Shown: one piece after another, positions 48,010 through 58,899 of the stretch
Numbering within the stretch: position 1 is the first letter of the stretch
How the letters are laid out: each line of letters begins with the position of its first letter
NCBI RefSeq assembly: GCF_029784165.1
Contig: NC_073694.1
Coordinates: 25,244,506 to 25,308,505 of the forward strand
Direction of reading: 5' to 3'
DNA from: Wyeomyia smithii
Taxonomy: Eukaryota; Arthropoda; Insecta; Diptera; Culicidae
DNA: 64,000 nucleotides
Translations under genes and position numbers: made by a program
Notes under the pieces: generated by a model
The model's database searches: none
What the model was told of the DNA's origin: nothing
The model's input: the letters and a program-made list of their open reading frames with translations, nothing else

Positions 48010-48640
48010 TATACATGTCAGGAACCGACAGTGCCGTCCACTGGTCTCGGAGCTGCACACAATGACGTAGCTTCAGCACCTTTATAAAATGGTCAAGTTG
48101 ATTTTCCCGGTTGACGTCGCGGTGGTGATGGACGACGAGACCTGTCTCACCCTGGATGGCAACGACTGGCAGGGCGCTTCGTATTTTACTTCCCCCGAGA
48201 AGCAAGTGAGCACCGAAGTGAAGTTCGTTTCATTTTCTCCAAGAAGGTGCTATTGTGACTGATAATCAGCGAGAAGGGAATGTCAAAGTCGCTCTTCTTT
48301 CACTCTGGACTGGCCGTGAACGAGGAAATTTATAGTACGAAGTGCCTGCCAGAAGTTGCGTCGTTCAGCAAGAAATACCATAAAGGCGAAGACGCGGTCT
48401 CCTGGCTGAATCTGGCGTTGACCCACTACTCGAAGCGATCGTTGGAGGAGATCGGATGGCTGGATACCGATGTGATCGGCGAACCCGCCCAACATTCCTC
48501 AGCTGCTTCTAATCGAGAATTTCTGGAGAAACCTGAAGCGTAAGATCTACTCCAACAATTTTGTCGCGAAAGCTAAGGAGGAATTGCTGAATAAAACGAA
48601 GAAAGAGCACAAACACATATTATGTCGCTAATCCCACCGC
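48010..48640 (+). pseudogene. Mariner-type transposase relic (copy 3), catalytic half
   Basis: From about 48118 the frame reads VVMDDETCLTLDGNDWQGAS, with the first catalytic aspartate. After a frame change the 48280-48543 frame reads MSKSLFFHSGLAVNEEIYST, KCLPEVASFSKKYHKGEDAV and SWLNLALTHYSKRSLEE. The usual WPDLA here is WLNLA, so the second aspartate has become asparagine. A small deletion then shifts frame; LLIENFWRNLKRK carries the glutamate in the next frame. The spacing would fit 37 residues if about three lost residues are allowed for. This family is related to, but distinct from, the element at 19.5 kb. It is dead through frameshifts and the lost aspartate. Confidence 0.8.
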
Positions 48641-48829
48641 TGTCACCACTATAGAGGGGGCACCGGACCCCGAAAAGTTGCCCTTGAATGATTATAGCGT
48701 TTCAACCATTCCTGTGAATTTTGGTGCGGCAAGTGTATGCAGGGTGCGTCAAAATGCCTCACGGTAAGGGCTAGCTGAATTCGTCGCTTTCACGTGTGCT
48801 CACAGGAAAACTCAGTAAAGTCTGTGAAA

Positions 48830-49640
48830 AAGTTATCTTTTCTTGGGGTAAAAATATCACAGAAAGATTTTAGCATTTTTTTGCAGTTTGAGTTCTAGGG
48901 TAAAACCTGTGTATACCAGTGTAATGAAAAGGTGATGGAAATATAGCGAGAATAAAATATGAACTCATAAAAGGACTGAAAATAGTAGAAAAACCAATTA
49001 GGTCGACAAGATAAAGAAGCAATGTAGAACAAAGTTTTCTTCACAAACACATAACACCCATTTCAAGGCAACAAACGCCTGAAGCGATAAATGTGGAACG
49101 TAAAAGTTAATGATTGTTGGACAATTACAAACTGCCTTCTCAAAAAAATAAAAAGAGTAAAATAGCATCAAATGAGCTCCAAGTGAGAAGCTACGGAAGT
49201 TATCAAATAATTTATGAAACTCAAACAAGGGAAAACACCCTAAACTGGTTGAGAAACATGCTGCAAAAATGACGCGAAAGAGCTCAGAAACCAATTCCAG
49301 ATTCCAATTCAGGTGACATATTTCTAAAACAGCAAATTAAGGTAAGATAAAAAAGCACAAATAAACTGCAGTTAGACATAATATGACTGGTTAACAGTAG
49401 AGTAAAGCAAAATAAGCTTTTTCAGTTTATGGAACTAAACGATAAAAAATTGGCCTAAATGAACTAGCAACGATTATAGTGATTCATAAGTGGGCGAAGG
49501 AGTTAACAAATTGTAAAAAAGGGAAAACAAAGTAATAAAAGTTTAAATAAATAAATAGTCGAAACTATTTAAAAACAAACCTGAAAATACAAAATTTAAT
49601 AATCTAAAAAAGGAAAGAAAAGTAAAAAAAACCTTTTAAC
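48830..49640. repeat. A-rich degenerate tract
   Basis: A-rich, low-complexity DNA with phrases like GAAAAGGTGATGGAAATA and AAAAAAATAAAAAGAGTAAA. Flanks the relic at 48.0-48.6 kb on its 3' side as the tract at 45.6 kb flanks the head fragment on its 5' side. Confidence 0.45.
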
Positions 49641-49679
49641 ATAGAGTACAGATTTCTTATAAAATACATTTAACTCTTT

Positions 49680-49995
49680 TTAAATTTTGTATCATTGGAA
49701 TGGAAATGGAATGGGATGTATTTGGATCGAATTAAGATTGGATCAGTATTGAATCTGGATTCGATTGGATTTGGATAGGGTTTGGCTTGTGTTTGGATTG
49801 ATTGTGGATTGTGGAATGGAATTTAAACAGTATTTAAATTGGATTTGGATTGGCTCTAAGATTGGGTATAGATTAAAACTAGGATTGAATTTAGATTGGA
49901 TTTGGATCAAATTTGGATTTTGATTCGATTGGAAATAGATTAGTTTTGAATTCAAATTGATGAGATTTCGTTGAGATTTGGATTGGATTAAAAGG
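49680..49995. repeat. Minisatellite of GGATTTGGATTGG type
   Basis: Degenerate short repeats (GGATTTGGATTGGCTC, GATTGGATTTGGATC). This is the reverse complement of the motif at 30.6-31.2 kb. Confidence 0.8.
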
Positions 49996-50841
49996 ATTTT
50001 TTTTTAACTCGGAGCTAGAATTTTAAAGTTGCATTGGGATTGAAGTTTTCAATGGTATTAAAAAAACATGAATGTTAATCTTCTTTTCACACAGAAGCTG
50101 AGTCAATTTTTTTTCTACTAACGTTTGTGACCGCCGCCGTCAGTGCTGCGAACAATTCAAATCACCTTCTCAAGTGTCACAATTGCACCTGCGGTCGATT
50201 CACAACTTTTCTGCCACTGTTAGATGTAGAAATAAAATAACGAACTTCTGCATCGAACGGCAACGGGATTGCGGGCTGCGGTCGTAAATCTCGGTTCAAT
50301 TGCACACACAGACTGTGGTTCAGAAAATAAAAACGCTTATTTAACAGTGGAAAAAAGCAAAAGCAGAACCGTTTCCATTGCTTTGACTCGACGAGTACCG
50401 CCTTTGAGCTCGCAACACCTAAGGTTTATTAGGTTTCGAGTTTGGTGTTCTGTTATTTTCCCGGTAGCCGTGAAATGGGAATTGTTTTACTTTCCTCCCA
50501 CTTCTTTAGACATACCTATTTGAAAGACGTGAATAACGAAGTCAAAAAAGGAGCCGGTGTGACCGGCGTCGGTTTAGCTTTTTGTTTATTTTTATTTCAC
50601 TTTCAGTTGAAAACCAGCGAAAGTTTAATGTCTGCCAGAAGAGTACAAACAGGTGCCTTCCAGGCGATAAGCGTTGATGAGTGAGAAAAATTTACTGCTT
50701 CCCAAAACCCGCACCGTTTTGTCGTCAATCGTCCCAGCTGGGGCTTAGCGTGATAAGATGAAGTACCAGGCAGCTCCACAGCCAAGTGTTACCAAGAACT
50801 TATTCCCGGGTGGAAAATCTCCTTTCCGCCTTTTATTTTCA
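49996..50841. other. No recognisable gene
   Basis: GC-richer, single-copy-looking DNA with two frames of 80-84 codons that have no recognisable domain. It ends in TTTTATTTTCAG, which has the form of a splice acceptor. Confidence 0.4.
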
Positions 50842-51003
50842 GATAACTTCGAAAGGGGAAAAACTCTTCTTGAAAGAGTGGGAGTTAATGGACGAAAAAA
50901 TAAAGGGACTGTTGTTTACCATTGAGATCAACAGTGATATAGTGGGGCGTAAAAAATGGGAAAGAAGCTGACCGTCAGACTGATGGAGCAGTCCTTTCAC
51001 ATT
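50842..51003 (+). repeat. Duplicated segment, first copy
   Basis: From CAGATAACTTCGAAAGGGGA to CTGATGGAGCAGTCCT, matched in the same orientation at 52924-53075. It is preceded by a polypyrimidine-AG (TTTTATTTTCAG). The frame through it (ITSKGEKLFLKEWELMDEKI) is not recognisable, and is not kept in the second copy. Confidence 0.85.
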
Positions 51004-51500
51004 ACGCATTGTCAGGGAAGTTTTTAGCAACTTCTGTTCCTTTGTGCCAGGTTTTTGTCTGGATGGGTTGTAATCCCGGTATGGCACTTGATTAGAGGAA
51101 AAAAAGCTGGTTGACAAGCTATAATGTTCAAAGTATTATTTTTTTATTGTTCTTTTGCTGTGGTAGTATTTTACGTTGCATTTTTGTTTAATCATGGATC
51201 AGGTCCAAAGAGGAAAACGTCCGACGAAAAGTCAGCAAACCAATCACGGCTGCCTGTTGCGACAATGTGATGGATGAAAGTTACGGCTCTTCTGCTGTCC
51301 CAGTCGTTGTCTAGGTCTGCACTTGGATGGGCTCCAGAATCGATAGTGTATACTGGAATTGATGGACAGAAGTGCACTCAAATAAACTTTATTAGGTTTT
51401 CTTTGCGATCGGTCTTAACATTTTTTGATTCAAGCCGTTATTTTCGGGGCGATTAAAATCCCACTCCCCATCCCATCAATTGAATTGGTTTTATTTTCAG

Positions 51501-51668
51501 GAAATTCGTTTCGACTGTATCATGTACGTAATGGTCATTAATTCCTCTCTCGTTGGAGTGACCATGGCCATGGAGAAATACAATGGGGGACGAAGCAACC
51601 GGTCAATGGTCATCGTGAAAACGTGTCCGATTTTCCTCGCTCCCCGCGGCATCAGCACCCGGGGGTAG
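51501..51668 (+). pseudogene. Possible short-chain dehydrogenase exon or relic
   Basis: The frame from 51501 reads EIRFDCIMYVMVINSSLVGV, then TMAMEKYNGGRSNRSMVIVK, then TCPIFLAPRG, and stops at 51668. The pattern VxNxxxVGxTxAMxKxxGG...xVIVxxxxxxLxP resembles the central part of short-chain dehydrogenase/reductase enzymes of the 15-PGDH/ADH type (NL-G-I-x-T-x-A... GG-x-IVN-x-SS). It begins directly after TTATTTTCAG, a plausible splice acceptor, and a weak donor GGGGGTAGG lies at its end. The usual serine of VNxSS appears as threonine-cysteine, and no neighbouring exon with the cofactor GxxxGxG or YxxxK motif was found. So it is a lone exon, a relic, or a chance resemblance. Confidence 0.28.
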
Positions 51669-52149
51669 GCCATAAAACGTTCAGCTTCACTGTTTGACGC
51701 CATAATCACCGACTAGGGAGTCGTGAGCCAGCGGCGGCGGCAGCGTCGGTCTTGGTACTGACACGACCGACCGTTGGCATCTAGCTATCGGAACGCATCA
51801 TTCCAGCTGCCAGTAGCCATTGAAAAACTGTGTTTGCTGCTGCTGGCAGGGATAAAATGAAGTCACTGTCATATGTGAGTGTGTGGAGGGGGATCTCTGT
51901 TGGAATGTTGGCACAAATGGCAAAATCTTATCGGATTGAAATGAAGGATGCTTCGGTTATTGCAGCAAAAAAAAAAAAGGTTTAATGTTTTTTCTTATCA
52001 TCATGGGAATCGTTTGCCGTCCTTCAGCCGATCCAACGTATTGCATTCTTCAGATTTTGCTATCTTGGATCGTCTCGGCAAATTCCACATTCCATTATTC
52101 ATTTTTTTTATTACCTCGAGCCTCTGTTTCGGTAGTAGGTCTGCATAAG
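51669..52149. other. No recognisable gene
   Basis: GC-richer at 51700-51850 (GGCGGCGGCAGCGTC), then AT-rich. No recognisable coding sequence. The interval 51004-51500 likewise shows no gene. Confidence 0.4.
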
Positions 52150-52920
52150 TGAGATAACCTTTGAAATATCAAACATATTAAACATTTTCGACCTTTTGTT
52201 TTTTGCATTCCATTTTCTGTAGGACATTTTAGATTTGTCTTCTTCGGTTTATTTTTCAATCTCTGATTATTACGGTTATATTTGTCACTTTCATTAACAA
52301 TGTCAATTGGCTTTTATATTTTTACTTACAAATTTTGGATTGCTTTGGCTTCTTAAAAGGAGTTGTTGATTCGTTTTATGCTTTTTTTCGTATGTTGTGG
52401 GATTTTTATTATTATTTTTATTTTCTGAACTATGACTTTTCAACAGTTCAGGGGTTCTCTTTCTTTCTAGTTATTCAACTTCCTGGCTCCTCAACTTGGT
52501 ATTTTTGATACTTTTATTTTTGAACTGTTTTATTTTGATTTGTAGTGTTGTTTTTGGTTTCCGAATGTCTTATTTATTTCGCTTTCTTGTATGTCCTAGA
52601 TTTTATTCATTTTTCAAAGCTCTTATATAAGCGGATTTTATCCTCGATTCCTAAATATCATGTTCCTAACTCTTCGTTATACTCTTCGTTTGGGTATTTT
52701 TGGCACATTTAAATATATATATATTTTTTTTAATTATTGCTTGCTTTGTATTTTGCTATCAGATTTTTTGTTTGTTTACTCGTTTGTTCAGCTTTTTGTT
52801 TTCGTTACTTCTCACGCCATTTTGTTTTTCATTTCTGATTGTTGATTTCTATTTCTTCTTTTTTGATATTTTTACTATGTGGGTTATTATTCGTCCAGCT
52901 TTACGAAATTTGAAATAATT
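52150..52920. repeat. T-rich degenerate tract
   Basis: T-rich low-complexity DNA with phrases such as TTTTTGATACTTTTATTTT. The open frames are F/L/I strings without domain character. It ends where the second copy of the duplicated segment starts. Confidence 0.5.
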
Positions 52921-52923
52921 TTT

Positions 52924-53075
52924 CAGATCACTTCGAAAGGGGAAAAATTGGGGAGCTAATGAACAAAAAATGGACTGTTGTTTACCATTGAAATCAACAG
53001 TGACATGGTGGGGCCTAAAAAATAGGAAAGAAGCTGATCGTTAGACTGATGGAGCAGTCCTCTCGCAATTCAAAA
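52924..53075 (+). repeat. Duplicated segment, second copy
   Basis: The partner of 50842-51003, with an internal deletion (AACTCTTCTTGAAAGAG missing) and several substitutions. It is embedded in T-rich tract sequence on both sides. Confidence 0.85.
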
Positions 53076-53089
53076 TAAGTAGTCATAAA

Positions 53090-53785
53090 AAACTGCCTTT
53101 TTTCGGTTTAAGGTTTTACCCTCCGAACGGTTTTCTGTTATGTGCTGTTATTTTCTATTCCTTTTCTATTTTATGTTGATGGCTCAATAGTTCATTCGTT
53201 GAATTTCTTTATTATCTTTCAGGTTCTTTTACTCTGCAATTTTTCAACTTTGACATTAGTTTTCAATGTATTGTTTTTATGCTTTATAATAAATAGTTTC
53301 TGTTTGGGTCTTAATTGATTACTTTCTAAACTTTTCGCTTCTCAAATCATGCTTTAGCACTTTTATTTTGTATATGCTTTTGAGCAAATGTTTCGATTTT
53401 ATTCACTTTAGTTTTTCCCATTGCCAAAGGGGTTTTAATTTTTGTTTGTGATTCGTTTTGATAATTTTTCGTCGGTTTTTGGCACTATTTTACGACGTTT
53501 TTAAAATTTTACAGATTTTTTTCCCTTCAGTCATTTTCAACATTTTTTTTCCAATTTGACGAACATTTTGACATTTTTTTATCACTAAGAAACAAAAAAT
53601 AAAATGATGAAAATAATAACAATTTGCAGTTGCAGGCATTGCTACAATTTATTACTTTAATCTTCAGGAAAAATATCAAGCGCGTTTGTTTTCCAATTCC
53701 AGACACATTTTTGATACTTTATTCAACATTTGTTGTCTGTTCTCTATACTTTTCAGACAATTTTTCCATTAACGTTTGCATTTAA
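53090..53785. repeat. T-rich degenerate tract
   Basis: Continues the style of 52150-52920 (TTTTGACATTTTTTTATC, TTTTTGGCACTATTTTACG). It runs up to the head of a transposase relic. Confidence 0.5.
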
Positions 53786-53789
53786 AAAA

Positions 53790-54290
53790 ATGATCAAAAA
53801 TTGCCGATTTTTCATGGGTTCATCTTCACACGCACTAACAAAACTGCCTCTACCCCACAACAATCATAGTCAGAACAGAAAAAAATTGACAGCTCTATCA
53901 GCCGAACTATATCAGATAGGTCGGCTGAAAAGCCATGGCCTATAACGGCATGTTTCCCTCATACGTGGAGGATTTGTACCTAGATTTGTGTGGTCACGTC
54001 GATTTTCTCGGCAAATCGCGACGTGGCGGTGGTGATGGACGACGATATCTATCTCACCCTGGATGGCAACGACTGGCAGGGCCTATCGTAGTTTACTGCC
54101 CTCACGAAGGAAATGAGCACCGAAGTGAAGTTCATTTCCAAGTCGACGAGCCCGTCCCCCAGCTGCGTCCCATCGAGGATTTCTGGGCAAACCTGAAGCG
54201 TAAGATCTACTATAAAAATTTTGTTGCGAATACTGATGGAGAATTGATAAATAAAAGAAAGGACTCAACTAGCGGAAGTCCGCAAAAGCG
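53790..54290 (+). pseudogene. Mariner-type transposase relic (copy 4), internally deleted
   Basis: The head CGATTTTTCATGGGTTCATC, ACACGCACTAACAAAACTGC, GAAAAAAATTGACAGCTCTA is followed by a frame carrying VVMDDDIYLTLDGNDWQG (about 54030) with the first aspartate region, then STEVKF-like sequence. A deletion then joins directly to VPQLRPIEDFWANLKRKIYY, which holds the catalytic glutamate. The whole middle with the second aspartate is missing. The frame at 53935-54333 is open but mixes reading frames of the original protein. T-rich tracts flank it. Confidence 0.78.
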
Positions 54291-54339
54291 TACAATATTT
54301 TTGCAAGTAAGCTTATATAATTACTTTCCATAAGAAAAT

Positions 54340-54475
54340 TATCAAACTCAAATGTCTGTCTTAGTTTTTTCCTCCTTTTTTTATTTTTCTGATACTTTTG
54401 GAACTATTTTTGCTGATTTTCAACACTCTTCTGATACCTTTTTTTTCAAAAACATTCTCATTTTCAATTTCATTT
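54340..54475. repeat. T-rich degenerate tract
   Basis: TTTTTTCCTCCTTTTTTTAT, CTGATACTTTTGGAAC and similar. Joins the transposase relic to the hAT-like element that follows; the tract resumes at 55052. Confidence 0.5.
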
Positions 54476-54483
54476 CTCACACT

Positions 54484-55043
54484 CAGACTTGTCGTTTTTC
54501 CTCAGAGAATCACTAGCGTGTAAGAGAATATCTTTCACTTAGAATACAACTGACTGCTCTGACAATGGTGAGCAAATTGACGCACTTGCTTGAAGAGAGC
54601 AACGTATCGGGTGTTTCTAAGAGCTTGCAAAAGCATCGTGGTGGAATCTGAAATAAACTGAGATGACTGTGAGGAACACGAGAGGGTATTACGCACAATA
54701 ACTACACAACAGAGCTTATCTACAGGGTACTTCTACAGGGTGCCTCTTAAGCACTTATCAAATGAAAATCAATAAAGCATCACTCACACACTCCGCATCA
54801 AGAAAAAGCAAGTTGTCTCTGCATCTCTCGCGCACCGCAGTGTACTTCTGTGTTTTCTCACTAGAGTAATTTACCGCTCAGCTATGGGGAGGGCAGCAAG
54901 TGTTTTTTTTTCTGCCAGCGGCTGAAGTACAGCACAAAGCAGAAACAAGAAAAAATACTTCACTCTGCGCTCAGACTGAAGAAGCAGTGCGAAGTGAATT
55001 TTAACTTCGTTCTTTTCACATAGTGAGGAGAATAACAAGACTG
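54484..55043 (-). mobile_element. hAT-like nonautonomous element, first copy
   Basis: The ends are CAGACTTGT at the left and ACAAGACTG at the right (inverted form CAGTCTTGT). They are flanked by 8 bp sequences CTCACACT and CTGACACC that agree at six positions. CAG-type ends and 8 bp target duplications are the hAT signature. The inside is noncoding, with phrases CAGAGAATCACTAGCG, TCACTAGAGTAA and AAGTACAGCACAAAGCAGAA. It is inverted relative to the copy at 60.56 kb; both ends match that copy. Length 560 bp. The transposase that moved it is not in the window. Confidence 0.75.
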
Positions 55044-55051
55044 CTGACACC

Positions 55052-55660
55052 TTGAATATTTTCCTCGAATGTTTTTGATTTTTCGAATTCACACTATTTA
55101 AACATTTTTTTATCTCGTTGCTTTGGTTACATTTAATTCTCACATTTTTCAAACTTATTTTGAAATTTTTTTGTTATTTTGTTAATATATTTGTTCCTTT
55201 TAGACACTTTTATTTTATTTGACAACTTCGGCACTTCTTCAATTTTAATCTTGTTTTTGGCATTAATGTATAAAAACAATTTTTGGCATTTTATTTAGAT
55301 ATTTTGAAAACATGTGTTTTACATATTTTACAGCTTTTTTTCTCCTGATGTTCTATTACTTCTCTGTTATTTTTGCTTTTTTTTTTAAATTGACGAATTT
55401 TTTACTATTTTTTGGCATTATTCAAAGTTTACTACTTTTTTTTCGTTTTCGTTAATCAAAACCTTTTCACATAACTTGTAATTTTTTTGACATTTTCCAT
55501 AGCTTTTTCGACACCGTACTGGGACTTATAGTTTTTTAACATTATTTTGCGACTTTTGTGGTTCTTTCTAAGACTGTCTAGGCAATTTAAACTATTTTAA
55601 TTTCATCGAATTCTTTACGACTTTTTCGATTCTGCGTAGTTTTTGAAATAGTTCTTGCAT
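55052..55660. repeat. T-rich degenerate tract
   Basis: TTTTTGGCATTTTATTTAGA, TTTGACATTTTCCATAGC and similar degenerate units. The complement of this style (AAAAGTGTCAAAA) dominates 58.9-64 kb. Confidence 0.5.
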
Positions 55661-58600
55661 TTTCAAAGAACAAAGACAACCATTTGAAAAATACACGTTT
55701 TGTACTGAACACGTCCGACAACGTCCTTGTAACATTCTTTGCGTTAATATCAGATTTGACGTTGGACTACGTCTTTGTTTTCTATACTGAGATTCATTCA
55801 GTCAAATTGGAAATGAAACTGGGAAATGTTCAGATTTCAAACGAAAATAACAGCATAACCACATGATGGATGACAATAACCAACATGTTGTTGGATAGAT
55901 AAAATGTTGGATAATTTTGTAATACGCTAGGTAACAATATTATTTCATTGCTAAGCGGTAAAAATTGATAAGTTGCGAGGACAAATTTACGCGAACAATG
56001 AACCAATTACATGCGAGCATTCCTAGCACAGACGACATGAATGGACACCAACCATTCCCCATGATAGTCCCTATATCAATACCAAAAAAAAATACAGAGT
56101 TTTCCTGTCCCAATAGGTCTGTTTATGTTTGCTTCCATTTGAACTTAGACTAATTTGATGTCTCGAAGGTAAAGGTTTTTCGAAAAGTTTGACACAACCC
56201 TTTTTCTTGAATAATTTTTAAACTTACTGTTAGAGCGTAATGAAAATTGATCTTTTGAAAGAAAACATGCTGATAAAAGTTTACCTCATGAATATGGGTA
56301 CCATAAAAACCATAAATTACTCAACAAGCATGGAAAATTTTTGTTACGGTTTTAAGTTATTTTGATTTCATTTTATCTTCAAAATAACTAAATAATCGCG
56401 ACGGCATAATATCGAAAGAGTAAGAGCGAGTTAATGCTTGTGAATGTTTTGTCCATTTACTACAATTTATTCATAATCTTCTTTTACATTAGAACATTGT
56501 TAAATAAAATATTTTCATTTTTACCTTTACAAATAATATAGGTATATTAGCTGTCTTCGTAATACAGTGAGTGTAATTGTTAGCAAATGCGACAAAAATG
56601 AATCTTTTCAAACTTTAACTTCGTTATAATTGTTGATTGCTACGATTTTATGCTGAAGCTTGTTAATAATTTTGTTTAGCATGTCTTCTTATGTTTCCCT
56701 GTTAGTGAACCTATGTAACAGCTTTGAAATTATTTTCAGAGTAAGATTCATATAACAAACTTGATAAAAACAGTTTTAAAATAACACAAAACCATTCATT
56801 ACAATAACGTAAGTATTGCTGGATTTGATTTTTGAGGAGATAGTGTTAATTCGCATTACGAGAAGTTGTAATCCTCGTAATTACACTGTTTAGTTCCACG
56901 TCACCATTCCATACAATTCTAGGGCTGTATAGCTTGTAGTATTTTGCTTACAGTGTAAAAAATCAAATATGTAAAAAAAGGCTAAAGACTAGAACATCCT
57001 TTAAATGCTGGAAAAGCCCTAAAAACTGATTAAAAGTACTTTATTTTACATGTAGGTGACGCCACCGCTTTTACCTCAAAAGAACGCAAAATAAAAGCCG
57101 TGAAAATAATATCACCTTCCAGCAGTGCAAACAAAATAAAGCCGAAACGGGATTTTCTACCCGGTGAAAAACCTCCCCCCGTGCATGGGCGCAACTTGTC
57201 CTACTTTCGCGCCTGTTCAACAGGAAAAACAACTGCCGGAGAAGAAGTGTTTAATATGCGGCAAGCTTCAGAGAGCGTTAGAAGGGGGCTTTTGTGAATA
57301 AATTATGAGTTCCTTTTCTCTCGGCCAGGGGGATAAATATTACGAGGTTCCCGATGCAAGGAAATTTCGTGGGCCTCAAAGGTTAACATACCCTTTAAAA
57401 GACTGCTGTCCGCCACGTACGAGCAGGAGATAAGAAGGAACCACTTTGCCAAGGTAGACCCCTCTGGACGTGCTGACAATTATCCTTACTGTTGTTCTAG
57501 CCTTTTATTGGAATTAGAGTCATTTGAAGAAACACCTAGAGGAAGGCCCTTCTGCCGTGCCTGCCTAAATTAATGTCGTATTCATCAGGCACCCTAATGT
57601 GGGTTGGGGGTTTACATGATTGCGCGATAAAATCGCCGGTTCTACCCCTCTCTGTTCTCTGTGTGTATCCACACAGTGGCGCCCTTTTTTGTTTGCTTAG
57701 TGCACAACAAACACTGCGGTGAGCAGGTTGAATGTGCGAAAGTTTATGTGTGTGTGTATTTTGGGTTTGTGTGCGCTCCCGTTGAAATCTATTACCATAG
57801 CCAAACAAAACCTTTCCGAATGGGCTGAAAAGACTCGGATAATTTCACCGTTCCACACACAACCCATCAGCATTTTCCTTCTGTTCTGTTTTTATCCGGC
57901 AACCTGCAGCATCACGCCTCCTGCTGCTCTGTTCACCATGACAACACGGACGGATGGAATGAAACGCTGTATTTGCGTGTATTGGTGCGTCTTATCGCTG
58001 CAATTTTTCACTGCTTATCCGGAGTTTGTGATGGAAATAACTCCGTAGGTACTGCTTCTGTTCCTGTAGCTAGACGGAACGGAGGAAAGTGTGATAAGAC
58101 GCGTGGGCATGTGGCACCGTCGCGCACCGTATGAGTTTTTTCTGTTATATATATTTTTTGAAGGCCTTCTTGGCTTACAAACACGGCATTCCTCTACGAC
58201 TAGTGCTATTTCGATCGAAATCGAAGAAAATGTGGTGAGGTGATGCTGTTGGCTTTAAGGAAACTTATGAGGAGAAGGGGGACCGACAGAGCTGCTGGTG
58301 CAAGGGGAAATGCCGGTGCACTACTCGGTAAAATTACGTCTCGTCGTGCGGTAAGAGGGTTCAATAACCGGACGATGGTTTTCCGTGCGCAGGGAAAATA
58401 GTGTGCTTAGGTCTGGAGATTGTCAGCCTTGTGGCGCGTCTTCTTCCCTTTTTTTAGATTGACTTTGTAATGTTCTTCTCCCTGCCCTGTTTTGGCTGAT
58501 AAGAAGTGCACGAAACCTGAAGGGCTGGTACATTATACTGTTGTGGTAGTGCTGATACAGAACCGAATGTGTAGCACAAAGATGCGTTTTCCTGTGATGA

Positions 58601-58899
58601 TTTCAATGATTTCAAAATTTTGATAACTTTTCCAGATTCTAAGGATTTTTGAACCTATTTTTCAAATGATAACCTCTGTTTTATTTTTTAATTTTTGAAT
58701 TGCATTAACGTGACGAATTCAAATAATACCAAGACGTGCGACGAAATTAACGAGCTTTAAAACTTTTTTCATTATTCATGCTGTTTATTTCCTCTTTAAT
58801 ATCAATTGAGTGTTTCGTCTTCCAGCGCTCAGATATTTTTGTATTATTTCAGCAGTTTGATATTTATCTCTGAACACTGTTAAACATTTGCAGAAAAAT
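55661..58899. other. No recognisable gene; includes GC-richer single-copy-looking DNA
   Basis: 55660-57000 is AT-rich and contains GACGTTGGACTACG at 55758. 57050-58550 is GC-richer, with several frames up to 109 codons (for example 57719-58048, starting hydrophobic) that have no recognisable domain. A short TG run lies near 57745. I see no tRNA, rRNA or element boundary. It is possible intronic or intergenic host DNA. Confidence 0.4.

Noticed and set aside
47801..48205. A 134-codon minus-strand frame
   Set aside because: It is antisense to the mariner-type transposase relic that starts at about 48.0 kb, whose plus-strand motifs are convincing.
57719..58048. A 109-codon frame with a hydrophobic start resembling a signal peptide
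   Set aside because: No domain follows, the start lies in a TG-rich run, and an opposite-strand frame overlaps it; not enough to call a gene.
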